From: Sympetrum striolatum
Lineage: Eukaryota; Arthropoda; Insecta; Odonata; Libellulidae
NCBI GenBank assembly: GCA_947579665.1
Contig: OX388347.1
Coordinates: 40,680,943 to 40,744,942 of the forward strand
Length of the DNA: 64,000 nt
Direction of reading: 5' to 3'
The notes under the pieces are model-generated. The model ran no database searches. It had not been told where the DNA came from and saw only the letters and a list, made by a program, of their open reading frames with translations. Numbering within the stretch: the first letter of the stretch is position 1; each line of letters opens with the position of its first letter. Of the stretch, positions 47,899-60,399 are shown piece by piece. The position numbers were made by a program, and so were the translations under genes.

Positions 47899-49769
47899 GT
47901 AAGAGTTTTTCCCCCTCTCATTGCTGTATTCAAGCAATTTTTGCACCCTTTAAACCTACTTGGTCTCCACGGAATTTAAATAGTAAAATTTCCGTCTTCA
48001 TTGGCCTCTCCTAAGAATGAGAAGCATCTTCATAACCCATCCAACTCACTCGTATAGGTCTTTCCTCAAGTAGTCTCCACGGGTTGACGACATTGTGACG
48101 TCAGGCACAATTTATTTGTGTTATGACGAATTTGATGGAAAACAATCGAAGAAGAAATAAGATTTTTATTATACCAGAAATTTTCTGTTTATAAATCTGT
48201 TTTAAATATTCATTTCAGTGGAAAGTAAACGTGTGTAAGTGAGTGTGTGTGTGGGTGTGAGAGATGTCTGAGTTTTCAAAGGAATTCCACCAGATTTTAC
48301 TTTGTGCTTTTAATTTTGAATTTGGTGAAAGTAAATCAGCAAAAATATTTTAAATATTTACAATATAGGTACATATTTGTATGTACTGTATATTGTACCT
48401 ATATATATTGTATATTACATTTGCTGCATAAATTTCTATAATTGTAAGTGGATTTAATCCTATATGTTGAAAGTAGGCTGATGTCATGATTATGGCTATG
48501 AATTCGTTGAAACAGGTCGTAGTAATCAAATAATGAATTTTCGTCTTACATATTTGTCTTATTTTAACCTAAGAAGAGATTTATAAAAAATAGCAAAGAA
48601 GAAATAACATAAAAGAATCTAACGAAGGAGTCATATCGGAGAAAAAAAATAGTTATGATAAATTAATATTTACAAAGAACATTGCTAGAATTAAATTGCT
48701 ATGGAAAGTTTGACATTTTATTATATCAAATAAATTCAACTAATCAATCTGGTTATCATTACAGCTTGTCGAAAATCTTTTTATACACGAGGTCTAATTA
48801 TCTACAATAGATTAAATTATTATCCTCAAGTTAAAATATTTAATGCCGAGCTCAGCTTTATGCTGGTGTATTGGTTAAATAGATAAATTATATTGCTACC
48901 GACTCTAGAGTAAGATGCTGCGTGAGTATTTAGTTTCTCTCTTCTTTTCTCTTGTGTACATTTTCTTTCACCATCATATTGATGTCTTATCATCCCTCTT
49001 CTTTTATTTTCTTTTAATATCGAGGATTGTTACGTGTCAATATTTCCTCTTATATACGAGATGCGATTAGATGCACAGAAATTAAAATAAAATTCCCTTC
49101 TCATTATTTTCTTATATACTCATTATTGCACTAGCAAATATATGGGATAGGTAATATTATTTATACATGGATGCTCGATTCAACATAATCATACCCATTG
49201 CCATTTTTTCGTTGATTTGAATGAAAAAATGTAAAACTATCATTCAAAAACGAAACTGGAAGCTTTTGGAACGAAAATGCAGAATTCGATTTTCCCTTTA
49301 AGCTCCAAAATGGGAGAGGAAACCTTATACGTGAATCAAAAATAAATTACTCGTCCCCAGTGGTGTTTCGCCGAAAGGATTTCCGAAATATCGCATTCCA
49401 TGTCATGAGCCTCTATAATTGATTGTATATTAAATTTTGGAATTCCCTTTAGCCATCGGTGCGTATTCAGTTTAATATGGGGGGGGGGATACCTGGTTGG
49501 AAAGGTTTCAGTATGGCCTTTTGATTCTGTTAGACTATGATGTTAGATGTCAGTCATTGCTTTTATTTTCATTATCCGCTATCCGTAAATTTATTTCTGG
49601 ATTTTGTAGGGTGGGATTTGATTTTGTGGAAATGTTATCGATCTGATTTTATGTTTCCCTTTGTAGAGTTGAGATACATAACGTTGCTGTACAATTTATG
49701 AATCTTAAGACATCTACAATGTGTAGTACAAACAAATTTGGTCATCAGAAAAAAATTACTTTTGCCAGT
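47899..49769. other. AT-rich non-coding DNA
   Basis: A GT-rich microsatellite (about 48229-48259), an ATATAGGTAC-type inverted repeat (48363-48376 with 48390-48404) and a run of nine G (about 49481-49489) are the visible structures. No gene recognised. Confidence 0.55.
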
Positions 49770-50225
49770 AAGGTTAGATTTTATATGATGTCGATATGCA
49801 TCCTTCCTTGAAAGCTATAAAAATATAGAAAATTAATATACTTCTAAATTATTAACTGCAGGTTTTCCAGTAAAGATTGTTAACACACGTTATCGAACTC
49901 TGGCGCTGTTATAATGTGAAAGTATACGGTTTTCGAATAATTTCCGGGTATTTGGAAAATTATTATATATAAAAGTTAATTCGATTTCGTAATATTAACT
50001 GCAACGGATTTTATATGTTGTTGATGTGATCAGGTGTGATTGGTGTTAAAGAATTCAAAAATAGAGAAAATCAATATACTTTCAAGATATTAACTGAAGT
50101 CACTCTAATCTTATTATTACAAATAGGATATCAAAATCGGTCGCTGTTAATAATAGTGAGGAAGTCTACACATTATTTTTGTATACGTATTTTTTACCTT
50201 TGTTCTTTTTTTCTTTTTCGATTAA
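49770..50225 (+). repeat. Degenerate tandem duplication, ~225-230 bp unit
   Basis: Shared blocks in order are GATTTTATATG-TGT-GAT-TG (49786 and 50008), AAAAATA-AGAAAAT-AATAT (about 49822 and 50055), a TATTAACTG block and GGCGCTGTTATAAT / GGTCGCTGTTAATAAT (about 49903 and 50139). Divergence is moderate. A third, weaker copy may lie upstream at 49620-49760. Confidence 0.6.
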
Positions 50226-50910
50226 AATCTAATTTAGGTCATCACACAATCCTTTAATACCAGTGACAATGATTCCATGAAAAGTTCTTTTCCTTTCCAA
50301 TTAATTTTATGACGATGAGCTGAATGCGCTGTGCCTCTATCCACCCGCTTCCTTGTCAGACAAGGAACATTTATCAAAATACATCCACCCATTCAATCAC
50401 TCTCAGAGCCCTCAACTTGTGCAGCCCTAAACTACTCCATCTTCATTCAACCCAATCTCACCTAGGCGGCGCTCTTTGTTCTTCGATACCGCGCGGAACA
50501 CTGCTCTTTTCAATCTTTTACCTCTCTTTCCCGCTCCCTCCCATGGGACAGACCTTCGCGGTTCCAGAGACGAGCTCGGGACAATGGAAACCCTCGGAGG
50601 CGAACGGGGAGACGATGGTGGGCGTAGCGGGGAATTCGCCTGGAGTGAAGAGGTTGGCGGAAGGGTTGTCGCCCCCTCTCCGGAGACTTGTAAGGACACG
50701 TCGAGGTCGTCGAACGCATACATTTCGCGATTTGATATTCCCGTCCCTCTTTCCCCATCCGATCGAAATTCATACGCCGTTTTTTCTTTGCTCTCTCATC
50801 CGCTTTTCGACCGATGTCTCCACACTGAAAGGGAGGAAGGATGCATATCCGCTGATGATCCGTTGACTCTTCGTGGCTCATCCAGTGTACATCCGGTGAT
50901 ATTAGTTTTC
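50226..50910. other. CpG-retaining island
   Basis: The segment from about 50320 holds frames of 180, 148, 123 and 98 codons overlapping on both strands, without a domain I can name. The mix of long antisense frames is typical of stop-poor GC-rich DNA rather than of a gene. TTGTGCAG and CCTAGG words do not form convincing exon boundaries. Confidence 0.4.
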
Positions 50911-51227
50911 AATGTCTATTGAACTGCACTTGAGCTAGGATTGCTCAGAGAGTTCACGAGTGCAAAGTAAGGTTTAGTAATCAAAACGTTTTAGGTTGGC
51001 CTTTATCATATGGGAAGTGACAGTACATTTCAACATGGTTTTCATAATAAGTTTGAAAATCAATTTTATCATCATTTTCATGAGAATTTCATCTTTTTTT
51101 TCCATTACCTCACCTATTTCCGATATATTTCTCCTAACACTCGCTCTTCTCATTTGTTAAGATTTATCTGATGTTCTATTGGTTAAATTTGCAAATATTG
51201 TTGGTTATATTTGCCCTGTTTCCTGAC
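50911..51227. other. AT-rich non-coding DNA
   Basis: Nothing recognised. Confidence 0.5.
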
Positions 51228-51268
51228 TTGTCACCTAAAGACGTAGCACTGTTACGAAACCATAGTCG
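51228..51268 (+). ncRNA. Hammerhead-ribozyme-like motif 4, closest to the consensus
   Basis: Plus strand: TTGTCAC, CTAAAGA (51235-51241, one change from CTGANGA at the position normally G), then a five-pair stem GTAGC-ACT-GTTAC after one unpaired C, GAAAC (51256-51260), loop CATA, GTC (51265-51267). A15.1-U and C15.2-G can pair to make a two-base-pair stem III, and C precedes the expected cleavage point. Stem I has two obvious pairs (AC with GT). The G-to-A core change would be expected to inactivate it. Confidence 0.4.
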
Positions 51269-51451
51269 TTCATTTCTGTAATTCCCTGGTATAGTAAAAA
51301 TTTACTCTCATGGAGTTCTTAGTGAGTGTTTTCCTGCAGTGGATGCACTCTTTTCCTAAGAATTTCTCAGGTTTTTTACATCCACAATTCTTCACATATT
51401 TTTTCATACTGTCTCTTTCAATTGATTATTTATATATTGCCTGACGATAGG

Positions 51452-51518
51452 CTAGATGGAAGAGGAGAAATTTAGTCTTAATCTCGCCCGAATAAAGCCG
51501 TATTATTATTATTATTAT
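51452..51518 (+). mobile_element. SINE tail, 5'-truncated
   Basis: Matches the tail of the 26571-27051 SINE: GATGGAAGAGGAGA, a TTTAGTCT segment, CTCGCCC, AATAAAGCC (51491-51499) and a terminal (ATT)n run to about 51518. No tRNA-like head is present upstream, so this is a truncated copy, the usual product of incomplete reverse transcription. Confidence 0.6.
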
Positions 51519-51536
51519 ATGTTCAATATTTTTGGA

Positions 51537-51566
51537 CTAGTGAATTTTCCCGTCGAAAATGACGGG
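51537..51566 (+). repeat. Short dispersed hairpin sequence, copy 2
   Basis: CTAGTGAATTTTCCCGTCGA-AAATGACGG, the plus-strand counterpart of 9165-9193. It lies 18 bp after the SINE tail and is followed by three tandem AACATAT units (about 51580-51598). The CCCGTC/GACGGG stem is perfect here. Confidence 0.5.
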
Positions 51567-52080
51567 ACCCTGTTTAACATATAACATATAACATATTACA
51601 ATTTATAATTTTTATTGCATTAGATTGATTTTTACACGGCATGGTGCAATATAATATAAAATCTTATTAATCAAACTAGCTACCAAAATAACCGGCAATC
51701 AAGAATATCAGCACGTTTTTACATAGAGTCCGATAAGGATGTGTTATGGATTCCAGAGAACTCGGGTACAGTAATTTTTATGAATAGCAATCTTTTTTTG
51801 TTTCGGAGAGTTTGACTCCTTATTTTGATTACTTTACATAATTTTCAATGAGCTCTGTTATGGAAATTACAATTACTTATGCTATAAATAATTGCTGCCA
51901 TTAACTTAAATTTCCGTCACATATGTGACTACTTTAAAGAAAATAGATTCTTCTGTGACCCCACAAATTTAAGCGATCAATGAAATTTACCAGCTATTAT
52001 TAAATTTAAATAACCAAATTTGCATTGTTTAGAGGCAAGTCACTTCATTGAAATAGCATTGAAATTTTGATAAGTCTTCA
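51567..52080. other. AT-rich non-coding DNA
   Basis: Nothing recognised beyond the AACATAT triplication at its start. Confidence 0.55.
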
Positions 52081-52130
52081 TTAAAGAGAGATGGAGACTG
52101 AAAAGTCTCCTCTTCCATCTAAACTGTCGT
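52081..52130 (-). mobile_element. SINE tail fragment
   Basis: Minus strand: TTAGATGGAAGAGGAGAC, then TTTTCA, GTCTCC, ATCTCTCTTTAA. The GGAGAC/GTCTCC stem-loop is perfect. It matches the 26571-26641 tail through the stem-loop, but the AATAAAG and (ATT)n end is missing or decayed. Confidence 0.5.
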
Positions 52131-52499
52131 CAACGGTATTAATAAAACACAAAATAATGTATAGGTTAACAGAGATGGAGAAGAAAACTTTAGAAGGATT
52201 AGATGTGGAAAGAAACCTATCATCAATATCTTATAAATAATGATCCAATACAGGAAAACGCCTAAAAGGAAGCGGGGTACGAAAAGCCTGCGCAAACCTA
52301 TCCATAGTATAAGCAGAAAAATGTAAAGGAAATCTGTGTATAAGATCGATTAAGCTGAAAATAATTCGAAAATTTTACTTCATTAGTTTGATTGTTCATC
52401 GCACCTTTGTTTTAATCTTCTGTTTTTCATTCAAAGGTATATGGTTTCGGAACACCCCATTGGCTGGCTGTATTGTAGTAGAGACTTTCCAGATAATTA
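52131..52499. other. AT-rich non-coding DNA
   Basis: Nothing recognised. Confidence 0.5.
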
Positions 52500-52960
52500 C
52501 TCGTCCCTTTAGTGGCCGTCGAAGATGAGTAAAAGGTCAGTGGAAGGGATTAAAGGCAGTCATGGGCAATCCAAGGCCTTCAGGCGGCCTCGCGAGGGTA
52601 GGAACTGCGGTCTACGTAATTTCCCAACAGAATTTTTCCCTCTCTCTCTCCGCCCCTCAACTAATCTACCGTCCGCACTAGAGCGAGCGTTTTCATTCCA
52701 TTGGATTTGGATTCCCACCGCGGGGAATTCGGAAACGGACGAAGAAACCATAATGGAGATATTTATTTTTCTATCGTTTCGGTATTCAATTCTACTTTCT
52801 CCACGTGCGGAATACAGAAAAGGCCTTTTAGCGATGGGAAGGTCGGAGATTTCAGGAGAGACTGCTCTATCTGGGGCGCGTGCCAATGAGTCAATTAAAT
52901 CCACGCAAAAATTCTCCCGTAAAAGTTAATTAAATCAAAATTAGTTACGTATTCTCTCGC
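52500..52960. other. CpG-retaining island
   Basis: Overlapping frames of 134 (plus, 52525-52929) and 114 codons (minus, 52560-52904) cover the same DNA. Neither resembles a known protein. Pyrimidine run CCCTCTCTCTCTCCGCCCC at about 52638-52656. Confidence 0.4.
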
Positions 52961-55900
52961 TGAACACGTAATTTGTATTAGGACCGATAAAATTCAGTCG
53001 GATGCAGGTCTTTCGATTGAGTCTGCAGGTCGGATTGGTCTTTCCTTTCGTAATTGAGTTATTTTTACTGGTAACTATTCAATCTCTGTCATTAACTTTT
53101 ATTTTCCATTGAAAAATGTTGATTGGTAAAGCAGCCCTTGGGGTTTTATAGATTCATTTCTGGGATTATTCAACCTATCATCGAGACAAAATTTGTAGGA
53201 GAGATGCTACTTCTTTCATATTTTCATTTAGATTCCTAAGATTCTATTGACGGAATTACTTTTGAGTTTAGCACTGATAAAATAATTTTTTCCAGACTAT
53301 TCTTTATATATTTCTTGCTTTCTTCCCTTTCCTTTCCAACCAAATACCGTCAAATGAATATACTATGAATTTACATGTATCCTGGTAGGATTATTTGCTG
53401 TAAGGGCAAGGTTTAAGTGCACAATTTAGGAAATTTTTGTGATCTTTTTCAGCCATGTGACGTTCGCAGCAAAATTGGGTTTTTGATACAACCAGTCCTA
53501 GAATTGACTTGGCTAATTGATAATTGATGAATTGATTAATTTATTATAGATGAACACCCTGATAAATATTTCGATGGTTTCAAAAAGTATATTTTCTATG
53601 ATAATAATACATTTGGTTGGGTTTGTTAAGACAAGGCTTATGGTAAGAGAATTAATGAATTGATTAATTTAACTAAGAATAATCATGATTAAGGCTCAAA
53701 TGTATAAAATAGAGGAATTTATTCAGTTATTTTTTAGCCAATTTTCAGGAATATTACTAATAGCGATTACAGTACGGGCAACTGCGTCTTTTCCTCAGTG
53801 GAAAAGTGATCCTTTGTTATATTAGAGTCTATTTACACCCGATCAAAAAATTCAAATTGATTAGCATGCGATACAAAAACTAAATTAATGACATTCATAC
53901 ATAACCCGATAATCCACCTGTAGCGTTCATTTAACTGCCTTCATATACCTTCAGTCATGAAGTTGTTGCAAGAGCTAAGATGAGGGACGTTCAACCATTT
54001 CGTCATGTGACCAAGGAGAGCCTTCCAGAGCATTTCCTTAGAGACGTATGAGAAACTTTATCTCTGATAAGATCAAATTCATCTTAACACCTTAAATCTT
54101 AATGAGAATTTATAAATACCGCCAAAAATTTGTGGCTTAGCGCCTTTAGACGCGTTCGCCCGTTCCGATAATTTCTTAAGCAAAAACTTTCCCGGCCACC
54201 GCAAACAGGCTGAGTTATTCTAGGGCGTCACACTATAGGAATTAATGCAATGGCCACTTGTGACCTACACTCCTTTGTCGCCTTAGAAACGTCGCGCACT
54301 CTATGTAATTGGATTTAATGTATTAGCGATGTTGCTACAAAACGGTCCATTTAATCCGAATCGCTTTCGAAAACTCATTAGGCAAAGAGAACCTGATTTA
54401 TGTTGTGGGGTTGAGTTTTCCCTTGCAAGCAAGGCGGTCTCCAAGTTCTGAGAAAGTTTGCGACATACTGCGAACCAAAGTGGAAAGTTTGGATGTCAAT
54501 TACACGAAGATGATGTAAATGAGTTAAGCATTTGATTGATGGGAGAAAATAATTGACTGCTCGGAAATGTTACAGCAATGAAAATTACATTCCAATGTAT
54601 GGCGTGTATTGCATTAGTAGAACGTTATGCTGAAAATAATGGGTTATCTCTATTTGCCTATTTATCCTGCCGTTCCTTTAGTTTTAATTTCACCTTCTAT
54701 TGAATCAAAATCAATGATAAGATCCAAAATGAGTCATTCATCATCGAATTATTGAAAAATATCGGAACAATACCGAATTTTTCGTATATTTAGATAAAGA
54801 GTATGTTTAAAAAAGAACTCTTATAGATTATTTGGTGCGTTAGCAATTTATTTTCAATTCCGAAAAAGCCAAATGCTTCTCTAAATTTTAGAATATCTCT
54901 GGTTTACTAGCTATCAGAGCAGCTCATCCAAATTCGGTGGGAAAAACAGGGGGAAAATATCTGAAATTCGTAAATGTGACATAAAAAAATCCAGTGTTGA
55001 CATATTCATAAATCCGTGTCATCTGCAACCCGGCATAACACTCCCTTGATTTTCAACCCATCTAAAGGCTCTATGTATAATTAATCTGCTTTGATCTTTG
55101 AGAAGAAATTTAACTTTACATGGCTTAAACCCTTATCTGCTTTGGATTGTAACTTCTGTTCAAGCGTTAGCAACCCAAATGAAACTTTTATAATTGGTAA
55201 AATCCTCTTTCCTTTAATCTTAAAATACTTTTCCCATCAAAGAAAGTGTTAAGCAGTAAATTTTTTAATGATTTCAAATTGAAAAAACGTAGATATTGTA
55301 AATATGCAATGTAATTATTCCTCCTATAAAAAATATTCCATAACTTACTCAGTGAATGTAGAGAAATCGTTATTTATCCACAATTGTTAACGTTGCCATG
55401 CGTAATTGTTTGTCAAGGGAATTTATTCCAAGCTGAAAAGAAATATTGACCTATAATTTGAACATGTAGTGTAGATCGTGGCAGGTGTTCATAATTTTTA
55501 AAATATTTTTTTCTATATTTAGTTGTTGCAGTAATTTACCCGTTTTTTATACTCATTCATACAGTTGAACTTTAAGCTGCATTGTGGAAACTTTCATATG
55601 ACTATAATTATCATATTTTTTTCATTTACTTGATTGCTTTGTTTTTCGGTGACGTCTCTGTATAAAACACTTGGACACGTACTCAAATCTTCTCAGAAGT
55701 AAGAATAGGTTTTGATACTTTCCACATCTTAGAAATTTGATGCAATTTTTTATCTGGTGCTATTGCAAATTCTCTGCATTTAAACTTTCATAACGTATGG
55801 GACTAGGAAGTCAGTTGACCTTTAAGTCGTATTCAATGGCAAAGTAGTCATCAGCGCTGAAGAGATTCTATTTCATAAATTAATGTCCTTTCCTTGTATG

Positions 55901-56189
55901 TCTTTTGTTTAATATTTGGAAGAATCATTTTCTATTTACTTTAGTATTTTGTTCTAAATAAAAATTTGCCCTCATGATACTTGGAAATACTACAGGTTGA
56001 TTTAGTGATCTTGATAAGTGAAATATCTATATAGGAAACTTCTAGAGTAAATTCCTGAGAATCACAATCAAACATTTGCCTTATTTTACGAGTGATGAAA
56101 TCAAACACCTCAATTCTATTACGAGAACGCTTACACACTATTAATGGAAAAAACCCAGCGTTTGCATCAACCCATATGATCCTTATAAC
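52961..56189. other. Mostly AT-rich non-coding DNA
   Basis: A GC-richer patch at about 54120-54480 stands out slightly but carries no frame worth noting. GAATTGATTAATTTA-like strings recur near 53530 and 53655. No gene, RNA or clear repeat. Confidence 0.5.
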
Positions 56190-57320
56190 TAATTAACATA
56201 TTTTTTTCGCGTCCCCCTTAAGTTGGATACGAGTATTTCCAACCTGGAGGCATTCTTCGTAAATTCGAATGAGGACTCTCACCCTCCTTCTGAATTCCGG
56301 GATCTCTGGAAGAGCACCCTTAATTTTACCTAGAAATGACGAAAAGAAATCCGCAAATTCGATTCGCGGAAACTATGAAAGAGTCCGGATTAAGCGTTAA
56401 AATCAACAGGAAGTTCCGGGGAAAGACGTCGCTCTCAGGCATCGAATAAGCACTCATTATTTTCGCCACTCTTCTCGCTATCCCTCGCGGAAATAATTGG
56501 CAGCGAAGGGGATGTGGGAGATCGCGATCATCTTGGGGACACATCCCCTACCCCTTAATGGCGGTGCGGGGGGAAATGGGAGACTTCAATTTTTCGTTAT
56601 TTTTTTTCGAGATAAATTTCGGAAAGAAATTTTAATTTTTTTCCTTCCTCCACGGATTAATTTAGGCCCTCTCGAATTAAAAACAGAGCGGGAAATAGAG
56701 GGAGATTCTCATCTCACCCCAAACTTTCTATCTCATCATCTTTCATCCTTTCATCTCGGCAGGCGACTCTCAATATTCCCTCTCCTTTCTCCGCCCAGCA
56801 GCTAGAGAACAAATGACACTCGCCTGCATATGTCCTTTCTTTCGTGGCAGAACATTCCGTTCCGCAGAACAATGGGCGCGCCTCCCGACATCCACTGACC
56901 CCAAAAAGGATCCCATGATGCACTCCCATTCGCTTCCTTTTGCAACCTTTTTCTTCCCTTCGCGCACCTCCCATATTCCCCATCCCTTTCCTCTCTATTA
57001 CCTTCATCAGCATTACTTAATTTCCCGTAAAATTTTCTCGAAAGAAACCTCCTCTCCCCGGTGCGTTTCCCGCGGGCTCTTTCCCAGTGTCCTCTCGTCT
57101 TTTATTCGTATACACTTTTGTGGTCCTCTCCGGTCCATGTATGCCGAAGCGGTGTTTTCTTCCTCTTTTTTACGATCCCATCCGCCTTTTCTTCGACTTG
57201 TCCTCTGTTTTTTTTTACAACGCACTGCGTATGTTCCCGGGACCGTTTCTTGCTCCATAAGGAAATCAGTGGGGTTGTTTAAAAAGGGCCATTGTAATCC
57301 TGACCTCAGGCATTAAAGTC
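56190..57320. other. CpG-retaining island with a pyrimidine-rich half
   Basis: Frames up to 167 codons (plus, 56813-57316) overlap antisense frames of 99 and 81 codons. The plus products are Ser/Phe/Pro/Leu-rich because the plus strand is C/T-biased at about 56700-57220. No domain is recognised, and I do not call a gene. Confidence 0.4.
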
Positions 57321-57759
57321 TTCTTCGATTGAAGAAGAAAGAGATTTCCGAGGATGAATAAGTCGTTCCCCATATTGAAGAGCTCGCGTGGATGAATAAG
57401 TATTTATGAGAAACGTTAAGTGCCGATGTTGAAAAGTTCCACCCAGGGTTTTATACCTACCGCATGACGGTCCATGACAATGATTGAATGAGGAATGTCG
57501 CGTTCTTCTCAGAAAAGTCGCATTGCTGTTTTATTTCGGCTAACTGAACTTCAAATTTTATGATTTAGTTGCTGGAAACGGCGTTTAAATCTGATTATTG
57601 CCTTGAATAAATAAGGAATTTAAGGAATGACAAGCGGAAACTTACGGTATCCTTTTATAAGGATGATTATTTGAGTGAAGGAAAAAGACGTGTCTTTACA
57701 CGTACAGGAGTGCACCAAATAATATTTAAGAATAAAAATAAGTGAAAAGTGGCGATATT
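57321..57759. other. AT-rich non-coding DNA
   Basis: Nothing recognised. Confidence 0.5.
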
Positions 57760-57830
57760 AGTTAGATTCGAACTCTGGTACTCGGCATGGTAATTTAGTT
57801 TAGGATACGAGACCCAGTCACTTTCATTTA
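57760..57830 (-). mobile_element. Degenerate tRNA-like SINE head
   Basis: Minus strand carries a box B-like GAGTTCGAATC (57775-57765) preceded by ATGCCGAGTACCA, a layout common in tRNA-derived SINEs, and a GACTGGGTCTCGTATCC segment where box A would fall. Box A is poor, and no tail of the family seen at 26.6 kb follows. Confidence 0.35.
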
Positions 57831-59902
57831 TCTTTGGGATAATTATTTGATGCGTTTCTACATAGTGTTCTGTTTATTATAAATAATGGAAAATTTTTAG
57901 TCTTACTTTTGTTAGGGTTACTTCTTGTGCTTCGTAATAGCATTCTATGAGCAATATCTTCACTGATATTTCCTGAAATAAAATTATAATGTAGCTGTCC
58001 TAGTAATTTAGAGAAACCTAATCTATAAATAGGTTTTTATTGAATCAATTCAATATATTTAACAGTCAGCGATGTTGATGAAGCTTTTTGCCTTTAGTAT
58101 ATACGAAATTTTAAGTTGAGAGCCACAAGTATAGGTAAATAGTAGCATTAACTAAACAGTATAATGAAAATAATTGATATGTTTGTTAAATAACTACTCG
58201 GTAAATATGAATATTTGAAACAGGTTGCAATAAACAAATATTTTGTGAAATTTTATCTTAGTTATTTCCATCAATATTTTAATAATAGAGTTTCACCAAA
58301 TTACGGTTAACCTCAATCAATTTTATGATAGGTTTTAGCTGAAATTCCTTTTATTTACCAGTTTTAAGTTCCATGTTATAAGTTAGATGTGATTACTAAA
58401 ATTTTAAATCCTGGTATAGGACATATTAGCGATTAAACAAAGTTATCCTCAATTTTATCATGTTTCAAATGCTTTTATATTAAAACCCAGAGGCTTTTGA
58501 AACTCGGAGGCTTTCTAGAGCACTGCTTCCCTCTTTAAGCTGGGGATAATTTAAGCATGTTGCCGTCCTCACGCTTCCTTCCTTTCGGAAACCTAAACAT
58601 TAAGGAAAGGAGAGAAAATTAATGACATCTGAGCTGTCTACGGCAACTCCCAAGTGCGATGTTGGCCTCAAAAATTGACGCGGCGCATTTGTTAGGTTAG
58701 CTGGGGCGAGCGAGTCTCGGGAGATGATTAAAGTCGTCTGAATGGGATTCCCTTTTAGAGATCTGATGAACAACAATCTTTTGACTAAGAGAACGTCACT
58801 ACGGAACTATTCCTTTCCAGATTTTTACACGCTGCAGATTCTAATTTTTTTAGCCTTTGGATTTCGGACGTAAACAAATCTCTTCTAAGAATATTTTCTC
58901 CGCTTCGGTTGACAGGTATCTTTATTTGCTCAGTCGATAAAGATTTAAATTAAATCCGACGGGACGCGTTCCGTATTTGTTCTCGGTTTAATTTCCGGTT
59001 TGGGCGAATTTCCCTCGAAAAATGTTTATGAATGCAACACGCGATAGAAAAGTTTTTATCCATTAAAAGCTTCTCCCTCTTTTCGAGTTTCCATCGGTAA
59101 ACTCTACTGCTGCTCTTAGCAGATAAGGTCTTTCAGGCACCGCTAACTAGGATATCAAAGAGCAAGGCCCGGATTCACGTTGGAAACCAAGGGCTTTAGG
59201 ATGTTGGACCAGTTGTGCGAGTTTTCGTCCCGATTTCTTCATTAACGAATGTCTGTAGGATTTTATTAATGAAGTAACGGACTTGGATATTTTAAAATAA
59301 ATTAATTACACGTATATATCATGCTATAAAAGTGATATTTTATGCGTGAAAATAGCTTAATTTAAATTTGTGTATGACTGTGTACACATCTGTAAAATTA
59401 TATATGTTATTATAAACTTGATTCATTGATTTATCTGTGTACGCTCAAATGCTTGTTTGGAATCTTAGAAAAAAAAGAGATTAGAATCTAGGTTGCGTTT
59501 GCTTGATAAATATAGGGATAGTACTATGTATGTGACATAACCGCTATCATGCGATCCCCCTGGTACCTCTGCCGATCTGATATTGGAATAATTTTTTTTT
59601 AATCAGAAAGCATAAGTCGTTTTAAAAGTTCATTCTTTCCGCAAACGATACGCGATAACAAGGCATTAAAAATTAATTCAAACGCCATGTGTTCGCACCC
59701 CTGTCATAATCTTAAAGGTGGCTTGTCGGATATTAATGTAGACTTAAAGATATGGATGTACATATGTGGACTACTGAATGATCTCACAGATTGATAAGCC
59801 TCGCCTCATCATCTTAATGGTAATCTTCTATATATAGAGTATATTTTTTTTTGTAAAAAAATACTTGTCCACGAAAAAAAATGTACTTAATGATTTAAAA
59901 TG
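57831..59902. other. AT-rich DNA with a GC-richer centre
   Basis: About 58500-59250 is GC-richer with scattered CpGs and few long frames, so it could be conserved non-coding sequence. The rest is AT-rich. No gene recognised. Confidence 0.45.
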
Positions 59903-59935
59903 TCCAGGTTTCGACAACTACCCACCATCTTCAGG
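59903..59935 (-). ncRNA. Hammerhead-ribozyme-like motif 5
   Basis: Minus strand: CTGAAGA (perfect CTGANGA, 59934-59928), a poorly paired stem II region TGGTGGGTAGTTGTC, GAAAC (59912-59908), CTG, GAC. Stem III would have C-G but A opposite A at the position normally U. So the first and last boxes are kept and the stems are decayed. Downstream on that strand GTGG is followed by an AT-rich run with many T (about 59874-59848). Confidence 0.35.
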
Positions 59936-60399
59936 ATTACTCGTAGAAAACTATCCGTTTTCAAGCTTTAAATATATTTTTTTTGTGGAAAAAGTACAAT
60001 ATCTAATCGTATGTACGGGATAAATCATCACAACACTACGCTTGAGAATATAAATTAAATTAACTTTTATGATTGAGTTATGTATTAATTATTGCAGAAG
60101 GTATCATCGAATTTCAATTCATAATTAATAAGTTACTTCATAATATATGTAGTGCCTAAATATTATTTTTCTAACTCGGTCAGGTACATACATTACTAAT
60201 GTCGGCCTTCACTTGGAGGTAAAATCAACGCCTCTCGGTCCGTGGTTTTTTAGGATTAGTCGCTCATTTTCTTTAGCGAAGAAAAAATACTCGAATAATA
60301 GGAAATAATAATTTAAACTACAAATTACCGTCGAAATAAAAATATAATCTGCTTTTCCGCAAATTGACTCTACAGCAGAAAAAAACTAGTGTCTCGTTA
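59936..60399. other. AT-rich non-coding DNA
   Basis: Nothing recognised. Confidence 0.5.

Noticed and set aside
50324..50922. Several long overlapping frames on both strands
   Set aside because: Openness in four frames at once is explained by GC-rich, stop-poor sequence.
56813..57316. Open frame of 167 codons (+)
   Set aside because: Pyrimidine-biased strand gives a Ser/Phe/Pro-rich product, with antisense frames equally open.
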